Source: Phalacrocorax aristotelis (taxonomy: Eukaryota > Chordata > Aves > Suliformes > Phalacrocoracidae). Taken from it: a DNA stretch of 64,000 nt. The notes under the pieces were generated by a model, which was given only the letters and a program-made list of their open reading frames with translations, made no database searches and was not told the DNA's origin. Below, piece after piece: positions 34,516 to 46,194 of this stretch. Position 1 is the stretch's first letter, and each line of letters begins with the position of its first letter. The position numbers and the translations under genes are program-made. The stretch covers positions 83,137,517 through 83,201,516 of the forward strand of contig NC_134279.1 in the NCBI RefSeq assembly GCF_949628215.1, written 5' to 3'.

Positions 34516-37500
34516 GCAGGGGTATAAATGAGGGGTTTGCCTGTCCCCGGTAAATGGGTTCCAGCTGGACACTGGGCAAGATTCAGCTCCCAGAATCCCA
34601 CACCTAAACATAGAGCTGCAGATCAGTTGCAGACATCTCCGAGAGCAGTGCCGGTTTTGGAGACCCGGGAAGCCCACCTGGCCTCCGGTTGTTGTTCGAG
34701 GAGGACACAGTTTTGTCCCGGGGGTGCTGGGCTCTTACCATCGGCTCCATATCAGCAACCTGGATACCCCAAGCACCTCAAACAGTGCTTCGTACCTCTT
34801 TGTGGGCAACCGCGACCTGCCTTCAAGATCTACTCTGTGTAATCAACGCAGTGGAGAGCTACCAGCTGCTGAAGCATAGGTTGGCATGAGCTGAAGACCT
34901 CCATAGACTAGGAAATATCCCAGGAGGTGGAATAAGGAGGAATTTGCTCCTACCTGCTGCTTTGCCCATGACCACGCTCACCCATAACGTAGCAGGAGCA
35001 TGGGGTGTGGAGAACCCTCTTAGACGTTGTGTGGCACACAGAGGGCCACCACAGCGCACGCTGGTTTTCTGAGCGAGGTGCAGCCACCCTGGCACGGAGA
35101 TACACCGCACTTGGGGAGGTTGCTGGGGCTGCCAGCATGAGCATGAACACGGGGCTGAAGGTCGTTCTTGGTCAGATAACTACTCCCAGCTCTTTATGCG
35201 TTGTCTGCAAAGGAAATGCCATATTCAAACACGCTCCTCCATTGGCAAACAGGAAAAGAAAAGAACCAAAATAATGCTGCTTGGGGCTGGGAGTGGAAAG
35301 CTGCAATGCCTTGACAGAGTTGAATGGCTCTGAGGTGGGAGGGAAGGTAGCAAACAAGAGTAAGCCTTCAGATGCATTGAGTGGTGGCTAGCATGGAAGT
35401 AGCTATACATCCTTGCACCTCTGTCCATCATCCCTCCTCCCTGGTAGCACGCACAGTTACAAAACTCCTTGTTTCTGTGAACAGAGCGTGTGGTGTGTCC
35501 TCGTCTCTCCCGCAGGACTTTGTGAGGCAGAGAGATGCTCGAGCCATCTTTGACCCCAAGCGCAGATGAACTGTGAGAGAAAGAAGTTCATTTGCTCTGT
35601 CCCATTTCTGAAGCTTTGAGGTGGGGCTTTAGGTAAAAGCAATACTTTCTGGAGTAGAGTTGGACATGTTTTCAGGCACGTGAACCTTTCTGTGGGCCCA
35701 GAGTAGAGCATGCTTCAAGCCAAGTCCTGGCTGAGGATGACTGAGTATGACTTAATGATGTCAGCTGGGCAATTAGGCAAAAAAGGTGGTTGTCAGGCAG
35801 AACGATAGGTTAGGAAGGGCAGAGGTGATATGGTCATTAATCCCATAAAACAGAGAGAAAATAGAGGCAATAATTACCTGTGAAGCAGAGGAGCGGCTCT
35901 CGGGGAAGCCTGTAAAATGGTGTGAGAGCACTACTGCTCTTCAATCCGTCATCTTTAGTGCCCAGCAGTTACAAGCTGTATTTTTTGGTTTTTTTCTTTC
36001 CAGGGTGTTTTTGCTGGTATGAACAAAGCTGAGGGGTGAGCTGGGATGGTGGGGCAGAGGGGACCGTGGTGATTCTTGTGGTGGCCAGAGCAGGGGCTGG
36101 TCCTCCTCAGGTCACCCAGCCCTACCCAGGGCTGAAAGGGAAGGGATCACCCCTTTCTCCACGCTTTATGTACCCCTCTGCTGGGGCTGGTGTTGGCATA
36201 TGGCTTAGGACCCCCCAGACAGAAGCAGGGGAGAAAAAAAAATCTGAGAAAAATGGTCCCAGGACTGATGAGAAGGAATAATATCCACCCAATTCCTTCA
36301 TTACTCTTGGGAAGATGATGCCTGTGTGTTGAGGACCCTGAATCCTGCTTGCTCATCTAAATGTGGGAGAGGGACTAATCTCACCCAATGTTAGACCCCT
36401 GGGATCTTTCTAGAGCTGGAGGTTAAGAGTAGGCTTTCCCACCTAGGATTCACCTGACTGATTTTAGGTGGCTAAGTCAGAATGAGATGACTTGTGTCAC
36501 TCTGAGTACAGAGGAAGGCAGAACAGATGCTTTCGGGTGAAATGGTTATGTTCAGCCAAAAGAAACCCATATGATGTGAATCTTAATGTCTTCCCAGTGA
36601 ATGTCCTTGCTAGACCAGAGAGTGCTGCAGTCTCCTATCACACTTACTCCAGAGTTCCTTCCCCCTTTATCTTCTTTTTATTGCCTTCTCTTGCTGAAGT
36701 GGGGCTGTGCCAGGCCATGAGGCACCTCCAGGGAGAGATTCATCCCATCCTAAGACACGGGCACTTCCATGGGAGAATGGATCCTGCACCTCTGAAACAC
36801 CAGACCTGGGAGGAGATGCCTCTGTCTCTGAAAGTACCAGGGGACTTCCAAAGTCAGACGCCTTGTTTGCCGACAGCTCCGCGTAGGTAGGATGAACCAT
36901 GCCCACTGTCAGCGGTGGGTTCCCCTTGGGATTTCTCCAATGTAATGTGATTCCTCCAGCTCATGAAATGTGTTGCCGTGTGGGCTCCTCCCATTTCAGA
37001 CGCTGTCTTTTAGATGCTGAGAAGACTGCTCTGACAGACACTGGAAGAAGCCTTACAGAAGTGGGAAGTACCTGATGAAAGAAGAGATTGCTTTTTAGGT
37101 GTGATATTCTTGCTCTCCACCTCCATCTCCAGGGACGTTGTGAGACCCTAAACACAGAAACACTGAACCCCAGGCAGCACAAAGTGTGCAAAGTGTTTTT
37201 AAAAATTTAATCTTCTCCTTTGGTGGTGCAAAAAGGTAGGTTAAATTTGACATCTGACATCTCTTAAAGGCCTGGTCTCCCTGGTTAGTCTTCAAGGTGT
37301 TACTTGGCAACAGACTTTGTTGCCTCTGGAAGCCACCAAGGCTCAAAAATCTATCATGGCTCGAAGAAGAACTGTGTGTCTCTCTGGGTAATCAGGGAGA
37401 GCTGGGGCAGCTGCGGGTGCGTTTGAAGAGGGGGTTTCAGAGAGCTGCTGATGGGTTTCAGGAGGGATATGGAGGCCAAACCCGAGGTCTCTGTTCACAC

Positions 37501-38139
37501 CGTAAGTCCTTGACTGCCAGTACTTGGCTGCTAGGAGCATCCTTCATGGAAGAGGTGGGAGAGCGTCCAGTGACAATTGTGTGACATCCCTGAGCACGGC
37601 AGGCGGTGGCTCTGTTCCTCAGCATCCCACCAAGGTTTGTAGAGGGCTTTGAAGGGGGAAAACTGTCAGCATGTTCATGGGAGGAAACCTTGAGCAGAGC
37701 AGGGAGGGTGAAGCGCCTCTCCCAGAATGAATCCCCTCGTCGGAAGCAGGAGCGGGCCTCCAAACAGCTAATGCGAGCAGGTAACATGGAGACCGGTGAT
37801 GGGGGCCGAGCTTTGAGGCTAGACATCACCCATTTCATCTTCTGCCTAATAGGGTTCCCCTCCTCTCTAATCTGCCTCCACTGATGGGTATCTCAAGACA
37901 TTCATTTGCTTTTTCCTCCACCCTCCCCTCGCTGCCCACTCCTCTCCTGGAGCTCGGCTTCTACAAAGGAGCAGACAAAAGGGGGAAAACCCCTGTTTTT
38001 CGCTCTGCTGAGGGCAGGTGCTGAGCAGGGTCCCACCACCCCGGGATGCTTGCGGGGCCGGTGGCGGGGTGTGTGTGCGCGGGCAGGGAAGCCGGGGAGA
38101 GGAACAGTAGCTTTTTCTCTTCCCGGCGACGCCGACGTG

Positions 38140-38530
38140 GTGATCAGAGGAGCTGGCCAGAGTCCTAATGAAGATAAATGAATATCCCCTCTCCTCCGCT
38201 CCTCCGGCTTTTATTGATGGGCTGCGGGGTGAAAGGCGAGAGCCTGAATGTTCATTTAAGCAGACGTCACGAGTTTCTTTGGAGGGGAAGGTGTAAGAAA
38301 AACCGCCTTGTGCTTGAAAGTTACTCCAAGATGAGCACGCTCGGCTTTACAAGCCTTTCTCCATTCCTTCCCCATCCATCACTTCCCAGGAGCCCTTTGT
38401 AAATGCAAATTGCACTTTGATAGGAATAATGCACTGAGCCTCTATTAGTGTCTGTGTAATGGAGAGGGCTATTTTAATGCAATCATTCTTAAAAGAAGCT
38501 CCTCTGTGCCTTATTTTAGGCTGTGTATCA
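38140..38530. promoter_or_regulatory. Enhancer-like block with SOX-POU composite word
   Basis: Unique AT-rich sequence with a CTTTGT SOX core (38395-38400) and a perfect octamer ATGCAAAT (38403-38410) two bases apart, followed by ACTTTGAT (TCF-like). Nearby are GATAAATGAATAT, TTTATTGATG and GTTCATTTAAG words. This is a combination typical of neural or early-developmental enhancers. Function is inferred. Confidence 0.35.
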
Positions 38531-39085
38531 AAAACCAATCTGAAAACACGCTCCTCCCCTGCCCTCCGCTCCCTCCCATCTCTGGCCTTCGCAGGTGCTG
38601 GGATACTTTTTCTTTTGGGCTTGGGATTCATGGGGCAGCCTGGGGGTCTGACTGTGTGAATGAGCGCTCGGGCGGACACTTGGCCCCCAGGACGAGGCTT
38701 GGCGCCCCAGGCTGGGATGCCTGGACCACGGGATGGTGATGGTGAACATAGCGGTGGGACAACCTGCATCCTTCGTAGAGCTTGCCATCTGGGGAAGGTC
38801 CGGCTGTGATTTTAGAGGGATGAGAGATGCCTCATCCCCTGGAGCCGTTTCTTCCCAGGCTCTCACGTGTGCTTCCTTTTCTTTCAGGAGGGAGCTTGCT
38901 CAGTCCCAGCTATGAACATCTCATCGTGTGATGGAGAGTGTGGATTTGCAGAGCAGCCCCCAAGATCCCTGGTGTGTTTCTGCACTCAGCAAACTGATTT
39001 TTCTCATGTCCCAGCCTGATCTCTCCCTCCCAGGGTGTGCAGCAGCAGCTCCAGCACTGAAATCAGTTTAAGCTGCTTTAAAAAC

Positions 39086-39120
39086 AAGAAGAAGAAAAAA
39101 AAAAAAAAAGAAAAAAAAGG
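39086..39120 (+). repeat. A-rich tract
   Basis: Interrupted A run (AAGAAGAAG then about 17 A and a second A run). No retroelement body is recognisable next to it. Confidence 0.85.
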
Positions 39121-41189
39121 AACATTTTAAGCCATTGAGATCCCCCTCCACACACACACTTTGGGAGGTCAGAAAAAAACTGCTTTGAACTGTTTAAAAA
39201 CAAATCTCAGGCATCATTCATCTTCATTAACGAGATATTTAACCGTTTCCTTTTAATACCTTTTTGATGCATATGCCAAATGAAAAAAACATATTTTGGT
39301 CTCATTTTCTGCTTAAAAGGCTCCATGCCCCTTCCCACCTTAACCCCTAAATCCCGCTTTTTTTCCTGGTATTATCATCACGCTCCCTCGGAGCGGCGCA
39401 GGCTCCTTTTCACACCCCCCATGTGCACCACCGTGATTTGTGCTGGCGAGGGTCTGCCCACCGGTCAGGGAAAGGAGGTGATTTTACCATCCCTCCTGGG
39501 TCTTCGACAGCACTGCCGTGCAGGATTTAATGTCCTGGGGAGGTTAATCCCGGTGGATCTGGCTGTCAGCCTCCTCCTACCTGTTTGGGTGTGAATTATA
39601 CTGGGTGCTGGAGTGGATTTTCTCCCATTACTGGAAATCAAAGCCATTCAGTAGCATAAATTTGAAGCCCTCTCCCAAAGGATAGCTCCAAAGGTGTGGT
39701 CCTCCAGCACCTTCCCAGTGGAGATGAAATATTTCATGCCAGTCAGAAACATCAGAGCAAGCCACAGAGCGGCTCTTCTGAACTCCGGGGTGGGGACCAC
39801 CACTTTTTTGGGGGCCCTTGACTCCCAACAAGAAAGATACAGGGAGAGAAAAGTCCTTTCATAAATCAGAGAACAAAGGGAGGAAACATAGAAAGCAGGG
39901 GGGGTACTTTCCTCTTTCTCGAAGAGCAGAAGAAGAGGAATGGGGAAGGCAGCGTCGTTAAAGTGAAATCCCCGACTGGAATGACAAAAGGAAAAGAAAT
40001 TAAAGCCAGATTTGTTCCCCTGGGCTGAAGGAAGGAGGATCCCTTTTGGTTTGTTCCTTCTTTCTTGTTTCCTTTAAAGACAGGAGATCAATTGCGGGCC
40101 TTAATGAGAACCGTCTAGCGCGAGAGGTAGACAATGTGAGACTGAGAAGGATGTCCCAGCGCCCTGCGGATTTTACAGCAGCTCTGAGCATCGGGATGCG
40201 TCCCTGTAAGCCACAGCCCATCTCCGGGCCACGGCTTTGTGCAATGTGAGCATCGCGCGGTGCTGAGCCCGCGCGGCCCGAGCAGGGACCGCCGGCAGCA
40301 GTCCTGCTCCCTCATCCTGGAGGACCACCGCGTCCGTGGGTCCATCCTCCGGCGCACACCCACGTTGAGAGCTGGTGATGCAGGCGTAGGGTGGTGCAGG
40401 ACCAGACATGGTCCCCCTGAGCTGCCTGCACCATCGCTGCCCACGATGCCTCATCAGGATCCCCCTCATTCTCCTGGTCAGGAGGATGTGTCTGATTTGG
40501 CTCCAAATGCAGGAGGTTTTGGGGCACTGATGTCATGTTAAAGGTAACCTTGGGTGCAGAGTTTCTATCAAGAGCTGAGGAGTACTTGCCAGGATGCTAC
40601 TGCGATGTCCCTCTGGAGGGAGGGGAGAGCCCCTCCTGGGGAAACCTCTTGGGGAGAGCATCCGAGGGAGCACCTCAGCACTCCTGGAGACCCTCAAGGG
40701 GGACAGGGGGTTCCCACAGGAGGCAGATGCAAATAAACTTGCTCTTTGCAAGCTAAACTCATGCCAACCCAGATGCCCCATCTCTCCTAGGTTTAAACCC
40801 CATCACCCATCAGAAGGCAGGGAAGGATGCGGCGAGGGGAATAAAATCCCTGATCGTTTCCCAACTCATCCCAGGAATTCCCACCCCCTTCCCCAGTTCC
40901 ACGGGCAGCAGCAAGAGCTGGAAGCACTTGGGGATATGCCGTGCCTCTCCCGGCAGAGCAAAGCCTCCCGAATCAGTGCGGAGCCGCCTCTTTGGAGGCC
41001 TCAGTGCCCGGCCCTGGGGATGCATCCTCTTTCAGAGTGAATTATTTGCTCTGTCACTTGATAGGTCTTGAGCCCAGCACGATCCCTTGAGCTTCAGCAG
41101 GAGAGAGGGACCTTTCACGGGACAGGTAAGGGGGACGGGGCGGGGGACGGAGAGGAGGGGGAGCGGGTCTGCGGTGATAGCGCTGAACC

Positions 41190-41300
41190 TCGCTCGGGAC
41201 TGTTAATGAATGCAAATGAACTTTTAGCTACTGGGTCACTCCGCGGTGTTTTGTGCAAAGGTTTTGTGCTCTTAACCGTAACCGTTCACGTGCCCGGCTT
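41190..41300. promoter_or_regulatory. Short enhancer-like block with octamer
   Basis: TTAATGA overlaps a perfect ATGCAAAT octamer (41210-41217), followed by GGGTCA and a TTGTGCAAAG word. It sits after a purine-rich GC stretch. Confidence 0.2.
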
Positions 41301-44300
41301 GAATGGCGAGGGGCATGGCGGAGGCTGAAAGGATGAGCAGGTACCTTCTCACACCAAAATGTTAACAACTTCCTCCCCACGCTGCTTGCCAGCTCTGGAG
41401 ATTTGATACGGTTTCACCCGGGCCTCGAAAAACGCTTTGCAAAGGTTTTGGGTTTTTTTTTTCCTTTTTATTTTTTTCCTGGGGCCTCGTCACCCTGGCT
41501 GTTTAATCCTCATTTCTGGGTTTGCTCACCGTCGTGCAAACAAGAGGCGGGGATGCAGAAGGCGGGCAGTGCCTCCCAGTTATCCTGTCCCAGAGTAGCC
41601 ATACCAGCCCAATGGGGCGCTCCACGAAGCACCTGGTTATTGCTGAGGCTACCAATTTCTGTTCCCTTCATAAATCCAGGCTATTTTATGCAGGAAGATG
41701 CATTTTGCCTTCTCAGAAAACCTAAATGTGGCTTAAACCGGGTATGAATTTCTTTCCCTGATTTTTAATTGGGAGCAGGGATCGATTTTGGGTTTAAGGT
41801 GGTTTTCCTTAAAAGAAAACTGAGTTCTGCGAGGGGAATGGGAAAACCTCCTTGTAACACCTCAGTGATCCTCAGTGATCCTGGGATGGGCCAGAGAAAC
41901 CGTCGGTGGGTGTTTCGGGAGACAGAGAAATACTCGGGGCCAGCATCACCCTGCCTCATCCATGGGTGAAATACCATTTTATTCTGTGGGTTTCCTTCTA
42001 TTTTATTTTTCATTTATTTTATTTGATGGTTTTTTAAATTTGTGTGTGTTGGTTTTTTTTTAATTTCCTTTTATTTTATTTATTCTGCAGGTTTCCTTTT
42101 AATCATAAGGTCACATAAGCAGTTTGCAAGATTCAGACTGGTGCTGCTCGAAAGGCACTGAAGCATTTTTGCAAGAAAATAAGCCGTGTTGCTTTGAGCT
42201 TCGTTCCATGTGTCCGTGAGGGAAGTGCAAAACTTCCCGAAACTTCCCAAAAACTAGAAAGACCTGTTGTGGAAAAAAAAAAAAAAGAAAAAAAGAAAAA
42301 AAGCTGTTTTCTTCCTCTTCCCCAAACCCTTTCCTCTCTCACAGACCTCCCTCTCATTTTCGGGCCACAGAGGGGGAAGATGTCCCTTCTTCTTGCTTTG
42401 CTAAAAAAAAAAGTAAATTGAAAACTGCTGAATTCTGAATTCTGAGGGAAAAAGAGCTGGTTTATGGCTCTTTTTTCTCTTTTTGAAAAAAATCTCAACC
42501 ACCTCTTGAGCCACAGGCCTGGTGTTGTCTGACTATGACAACAGACACCCATCCCTCCCCTCCCCTGCTTTTTGGTGCCACCTCTTGTCCCCGGGGCTGG
42601 GTGAGCTCCCAGCACCATCCTTCGGCCCAGGAGCACCATCCTGCACTTGTGGGCACCCACTTTTGAGCAGGTTGCAAACCCAGGAACCCCGAGTGGGGTT
42701 TCCACCCCGCGGTCCCCCTCTGTGCCACCGGCAGGTGCCTGGGTGCGTCACCCATAACTGCAGCAAAGGGGTGGCCCCATCCCAGAGCATCTTCCCTCTG
42801 TTTAAGGCTTCTTGGCCCGGAGGGATGCAGGTGCTGCAGGCTGGGAGGGTGCAGGGTTAGCGGGGGGTGTCCCTCACCCAGCGTGGGCTCTGCTGGGTGC
42901 CCTAAATGCTGGGTGCCCTAAATTCTGGGTGCCCCAACCACCGGGCACCCTAAACACCCTGACTGCTCCAGCCTGTGGGCAAGCTCTGGAGCCGGCCGCC
43001 GTTCTCGGATATTTGAGCCAAAAGAAAAGAAATTTTTAAAAGGTACAGAGGGGAAAAGGTGGGTTTTTTGGGGGGGGTCCTTTAGGAAAGCATCTCCTTG
43101 GTGGGGAGCCCCGCTCCGCTGCTGGGCTGTGTCTCTGGATGGCAGCGTGTGCCCGGCACAAGCCAAGCCCTTCATTTCGGCGCTTGGGGAGACAATGAAT
43201 CCCACGCTGAACTTCCTCTCGTTTGAGGCTTGATGTGTTTTTCATTTGGGTTGTGTTTTGTTTTCTTTCTTTTCTTTTTCTCCCCCCTTTCTTCCCTGTT
43301 TTTCCCAGTGGGATTTAATAAGCGGAGCAGGCAGGGCTCGAGGGACGGGAGCTGGCAGTAGGGCATCGCCAGGGGTAGGTTAATGTGCGCAGCAGCACCA
43401 GCCCTTAAATCACGAGCTGCTGTGCAAAAGCTGATGGTCTCCACTGCTCTCTTTCTACGAATTATTTTTTTCACTCTTTTTCAAAGGGTTTTGAAAGAGT
43501 TTGGGAGACGGGGAAGGAGCAGGGAGGGGAAAGGGAGACAGTGGGCATCTTTAGCATGGAGAGAAGGGTGAAAGTCTGGGATAATGGCGTAAATCCCAGC
43601 CCCCTTCACCTGCACCTGGTGTTTTTAGCGAGGAGAACCTGGCCTTAGAAAGAGGTTCCTGAGCAAACTTTGACTTATTCCCACTCAGCGTGTCCTTGAA
43701 ATTGCCTCTTCAGCAGTGTTTTGTATTAAAAGGTCTGGGATAGAAATAGTGTTTCAGCAGCATCTTCAAAGTCTCATCTCTTGAAAATATATGCAAGCAT
43801 ACATGTACCCCTCACTCCCTCCCTCCCGGCCCGTCCCTGTCTCGGATTACCCCGGCATTTTCTTTTGAGATGGAGAAACTTCAGCGTAGTTTATTTTCCT
43901 TCAGAGCAGGGTAAGATGTTTCTCGTTATGCCTTTTTAATTTTCTAAAAGGCTGCATGGCATGTAGAATAATAGCGGCTGTATTCTTGCAATGATGCAAA
44001 AATCCTTCGCAGCCCACCCTTTTGAGTAATTATCTGCTGCTCGCAGAAGACCCAGGCAGGGGAAAAGCCAGATGGTTTTCAAAAAGGGCTGAGATTTGGG
44101 AGAATTGGTTTTGCTGGTAGCAGAATAAAAAAAGGAAGTTTGTTAGGAAAGAGAGAATAAATACCAGCCAGGGCTGGCAGGCTGGGTTGTCAGAAAGGCA
44201 TTTAAACCAGATTATTTTTTTTTTTAGGGCAATGATTTTGCAGAGATACTAGAAAGGAAGATAAAATAGGAGATGATCCAGAAAGCAAGAAAGAAATTTG

Positions 44301-45587
44301 AGGACACTTGGGAAAAGAGTCTTGTCTTCTTCAAAAGACATTTCAAAGCAGCAGATATTTAAGGAAAGGCACTGGATACCTGAGGTTATTCACAACGTAC
44401 AGAAAATATTGCCAGCTCGCAGGGAAAGGCGGTCGCATCCCGGCATATCTGACCCACCGAGGAGCTTAAATCTTCCTATTTTCATAAGTGGGGAGACAAA
44501 ACATGCAAAATATTCCTAACTGAGCAAAAACCAAGGCAACAGAAGCTCAAAACTTGCTGTGTGCAGCCCCCGCCAACGCCCCCGAGTGGGGTCCCATGGG
44601 GGTGCCTGCCTGGAATTCGGGATGCTCCGAAGGGGCATCGAAGCGTTTGGCCACTGGCTTATTGCCCCAGCGTTTGGTTTTGAAGAAGGGATGGAGGGAC
44701 GGGATGGCTTTTGGGGAGGTAGAAAGGGGCTGAGGGCGACCGCAAAAATGCTGTTGCAATGTGGGGGTGGCACCTTGCGGAAGAAAACGGAGCGGGGATG
44801 GGAGCGAAGCGGTGGGTGGGATAACCCCGAGGGGCTGCGGGGAGCGTATTCCCGCGGGACCGCCCAGAGCTCAGCGCTGACAGCCCGTTACGAGCGGACC
44901 CAGACGCCCCGCTTCTCGCTCTGCGAGATGTAAAAACAAAAAACATGAGTCGAGGGATTTTATTTCCTTTGTGCGTGTCTCTGGAGCCACCCTCTCTAAC
45001 ACCTGGAGTGGGACCAGGCCGCGCTGCTCTTCCTTGGGAGAAGGCGTATGCACAGAAAGGGGAATATCAACATGATCGCGTTTCTGTCTCTCCTCGGTCT
45101 CATATTGAACAAAGGATGGGAACAAGAAAGGAAGAAAAAAAATATCACCTGTTCCCATCCAGTCTTAGAGCGATCGCAGCCATTATCTCGGCAGCTTCAC
45201 GTTTCTAAAGGGGCTGCATTTTTCATTTAAACACTGGCATCTTGTTAAAAAATAAACGAGAGGAGGCTTCCCCCCATTTAAAGTCCCCGTCCCCCCCCCC
45301 CCAAAACGGAGTGGCTTTCCCTTGCCCTCCCCACAGCCCCAACTTTAACACCTGGGAAAAGAAAGTCAAAAGGCAATCCAACCAAAACAAAAATAAAGGC
45401 CCCCAACCCTGGCTTTTCTCGATGGCGTTTCTCCATCTGACAAAAGCCTTTGGTTTTCTGTCATTCTTTTCATTTCCTTGATGGCTCCCCAATTGTCAAG
45501 CCTTCAAGAAAATGCACTTTAGCTCTTTGTCCCCAAATGTAATTTGATAAACTCTCTGCAGAAACATTCTGGTTTCGGAGGCTTTTC

Positions 45588-45612
45588 AAAAAAAAAAAAA
45601 AAAAAAAAAAAA
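45588..45612 (+). repeat. Poly(A) run, 25 bases
   Basis: Uninterrupted A run followed by purine-rich sequence to ~45655. Confidence 0.9.
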
Positions 45613-45779
45613 GAAGGAAAAAGAAGGGAAAAAAGAAGCATTAAAAAAAAAAAGAACCCCACAAGCGGCTCCTGCAAGGGGTGCGAGTGGGGGAGACGAT
45701 ATTTGAGAGCCTATTTGAGCTTTTTAAATAAAAATGAGGGGTTTTTGCAGCAGAGTGATGGAGGAGAGGAAGAAGCGGG

Positions 45780-46027
45780 CCAGAGGGGGCCCAGCCAGCG
45801 ACGCGGGCGGGCGGGCGGCAGCGGGGGCTTGGGGGAGCACGGAGGAAGCTTTACATTGTCATCGTCCCTAAAAGCTTATGAATACTCATTTTCAGGCAGC
45901 ACCCTGTGGGCGGGGACCACCCCAGCTTTCACGCTATAAAATGCTGCGGGTTTCCCCGGTGCGGGGAGCGGTCCGCGGGACCTACGGCTTCGGGGTGGCT
46001 GAAGTCAACTTGGGCTTCAAGGTTTGG
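45780..46027 (+). promoter_or_regulatory. CpG-rich patch with TATA box and splice-donor-like site
   Basis: The GC/CpG-rich sequence includes GCGGGCGGGCGGGCGG-like repeats, an in-line TATAAAA (45935-45941) and, about 90 bases downstream, a strong donor-like GTTTG/GTAAGTGG (GT at 46027). TATA, a short CpG-rich segment and a donor in order look like a first exon of about 60 bases on the + strand. It could be an alternative CYP26B1 leader, a non-coding RNA promoter, or chance. Confidence 0.35.
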
Positions 46028-46050
46028 TAAGTGGCAAAAATCATACAGAT

Positions 46051-46194
46051 TATTTTATTTTATTTTATTTTATTTTATTTTATTTTATTTTATTTTATTT
46101 TATTTTATTTTATTTTATTTTATTTCATTTTATTTTATTTTTATTTTTATTTAATTTATTTTAATTTTTTTAAATTTATTTTTATTTTTTTTTC
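46051..46194 (+). repeat. (TTTTA)n microsatellite
   Basis: About 15 perfect TATTT units (46051-46124), one unit carrying TTTCA, three more TTTTA units, then a degenerate T/A-rich tail to 46194. It begins about 20 bases after the donor-like site at 46027. Confidence 0.95.

Larger units (their letters stand above)
21961..45770. other. EXOC6B-CYP26B1 intergenic region
   Basis: About 24 kb with no recognisable coding exon on either strand. Contents supported by sequence are old CR1 pieces (24.7, 25.1, 26.5, 33.7 and 34.5 kb), a weak DR5-type site (27447), and several AT-rich blocks with developmental transcription-factor words (23.8, 29.1, 32.3-32.7, 38.1-38.5 and 41.2 kb). A-rich tracts lie near 39.1 and 42.3 kb. 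GC-rich, CpG-containing patches occur near 23.4-23.6 and 40.2-40.4 kb. The remainder shows nothing I can name. Confidence 0.7.
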
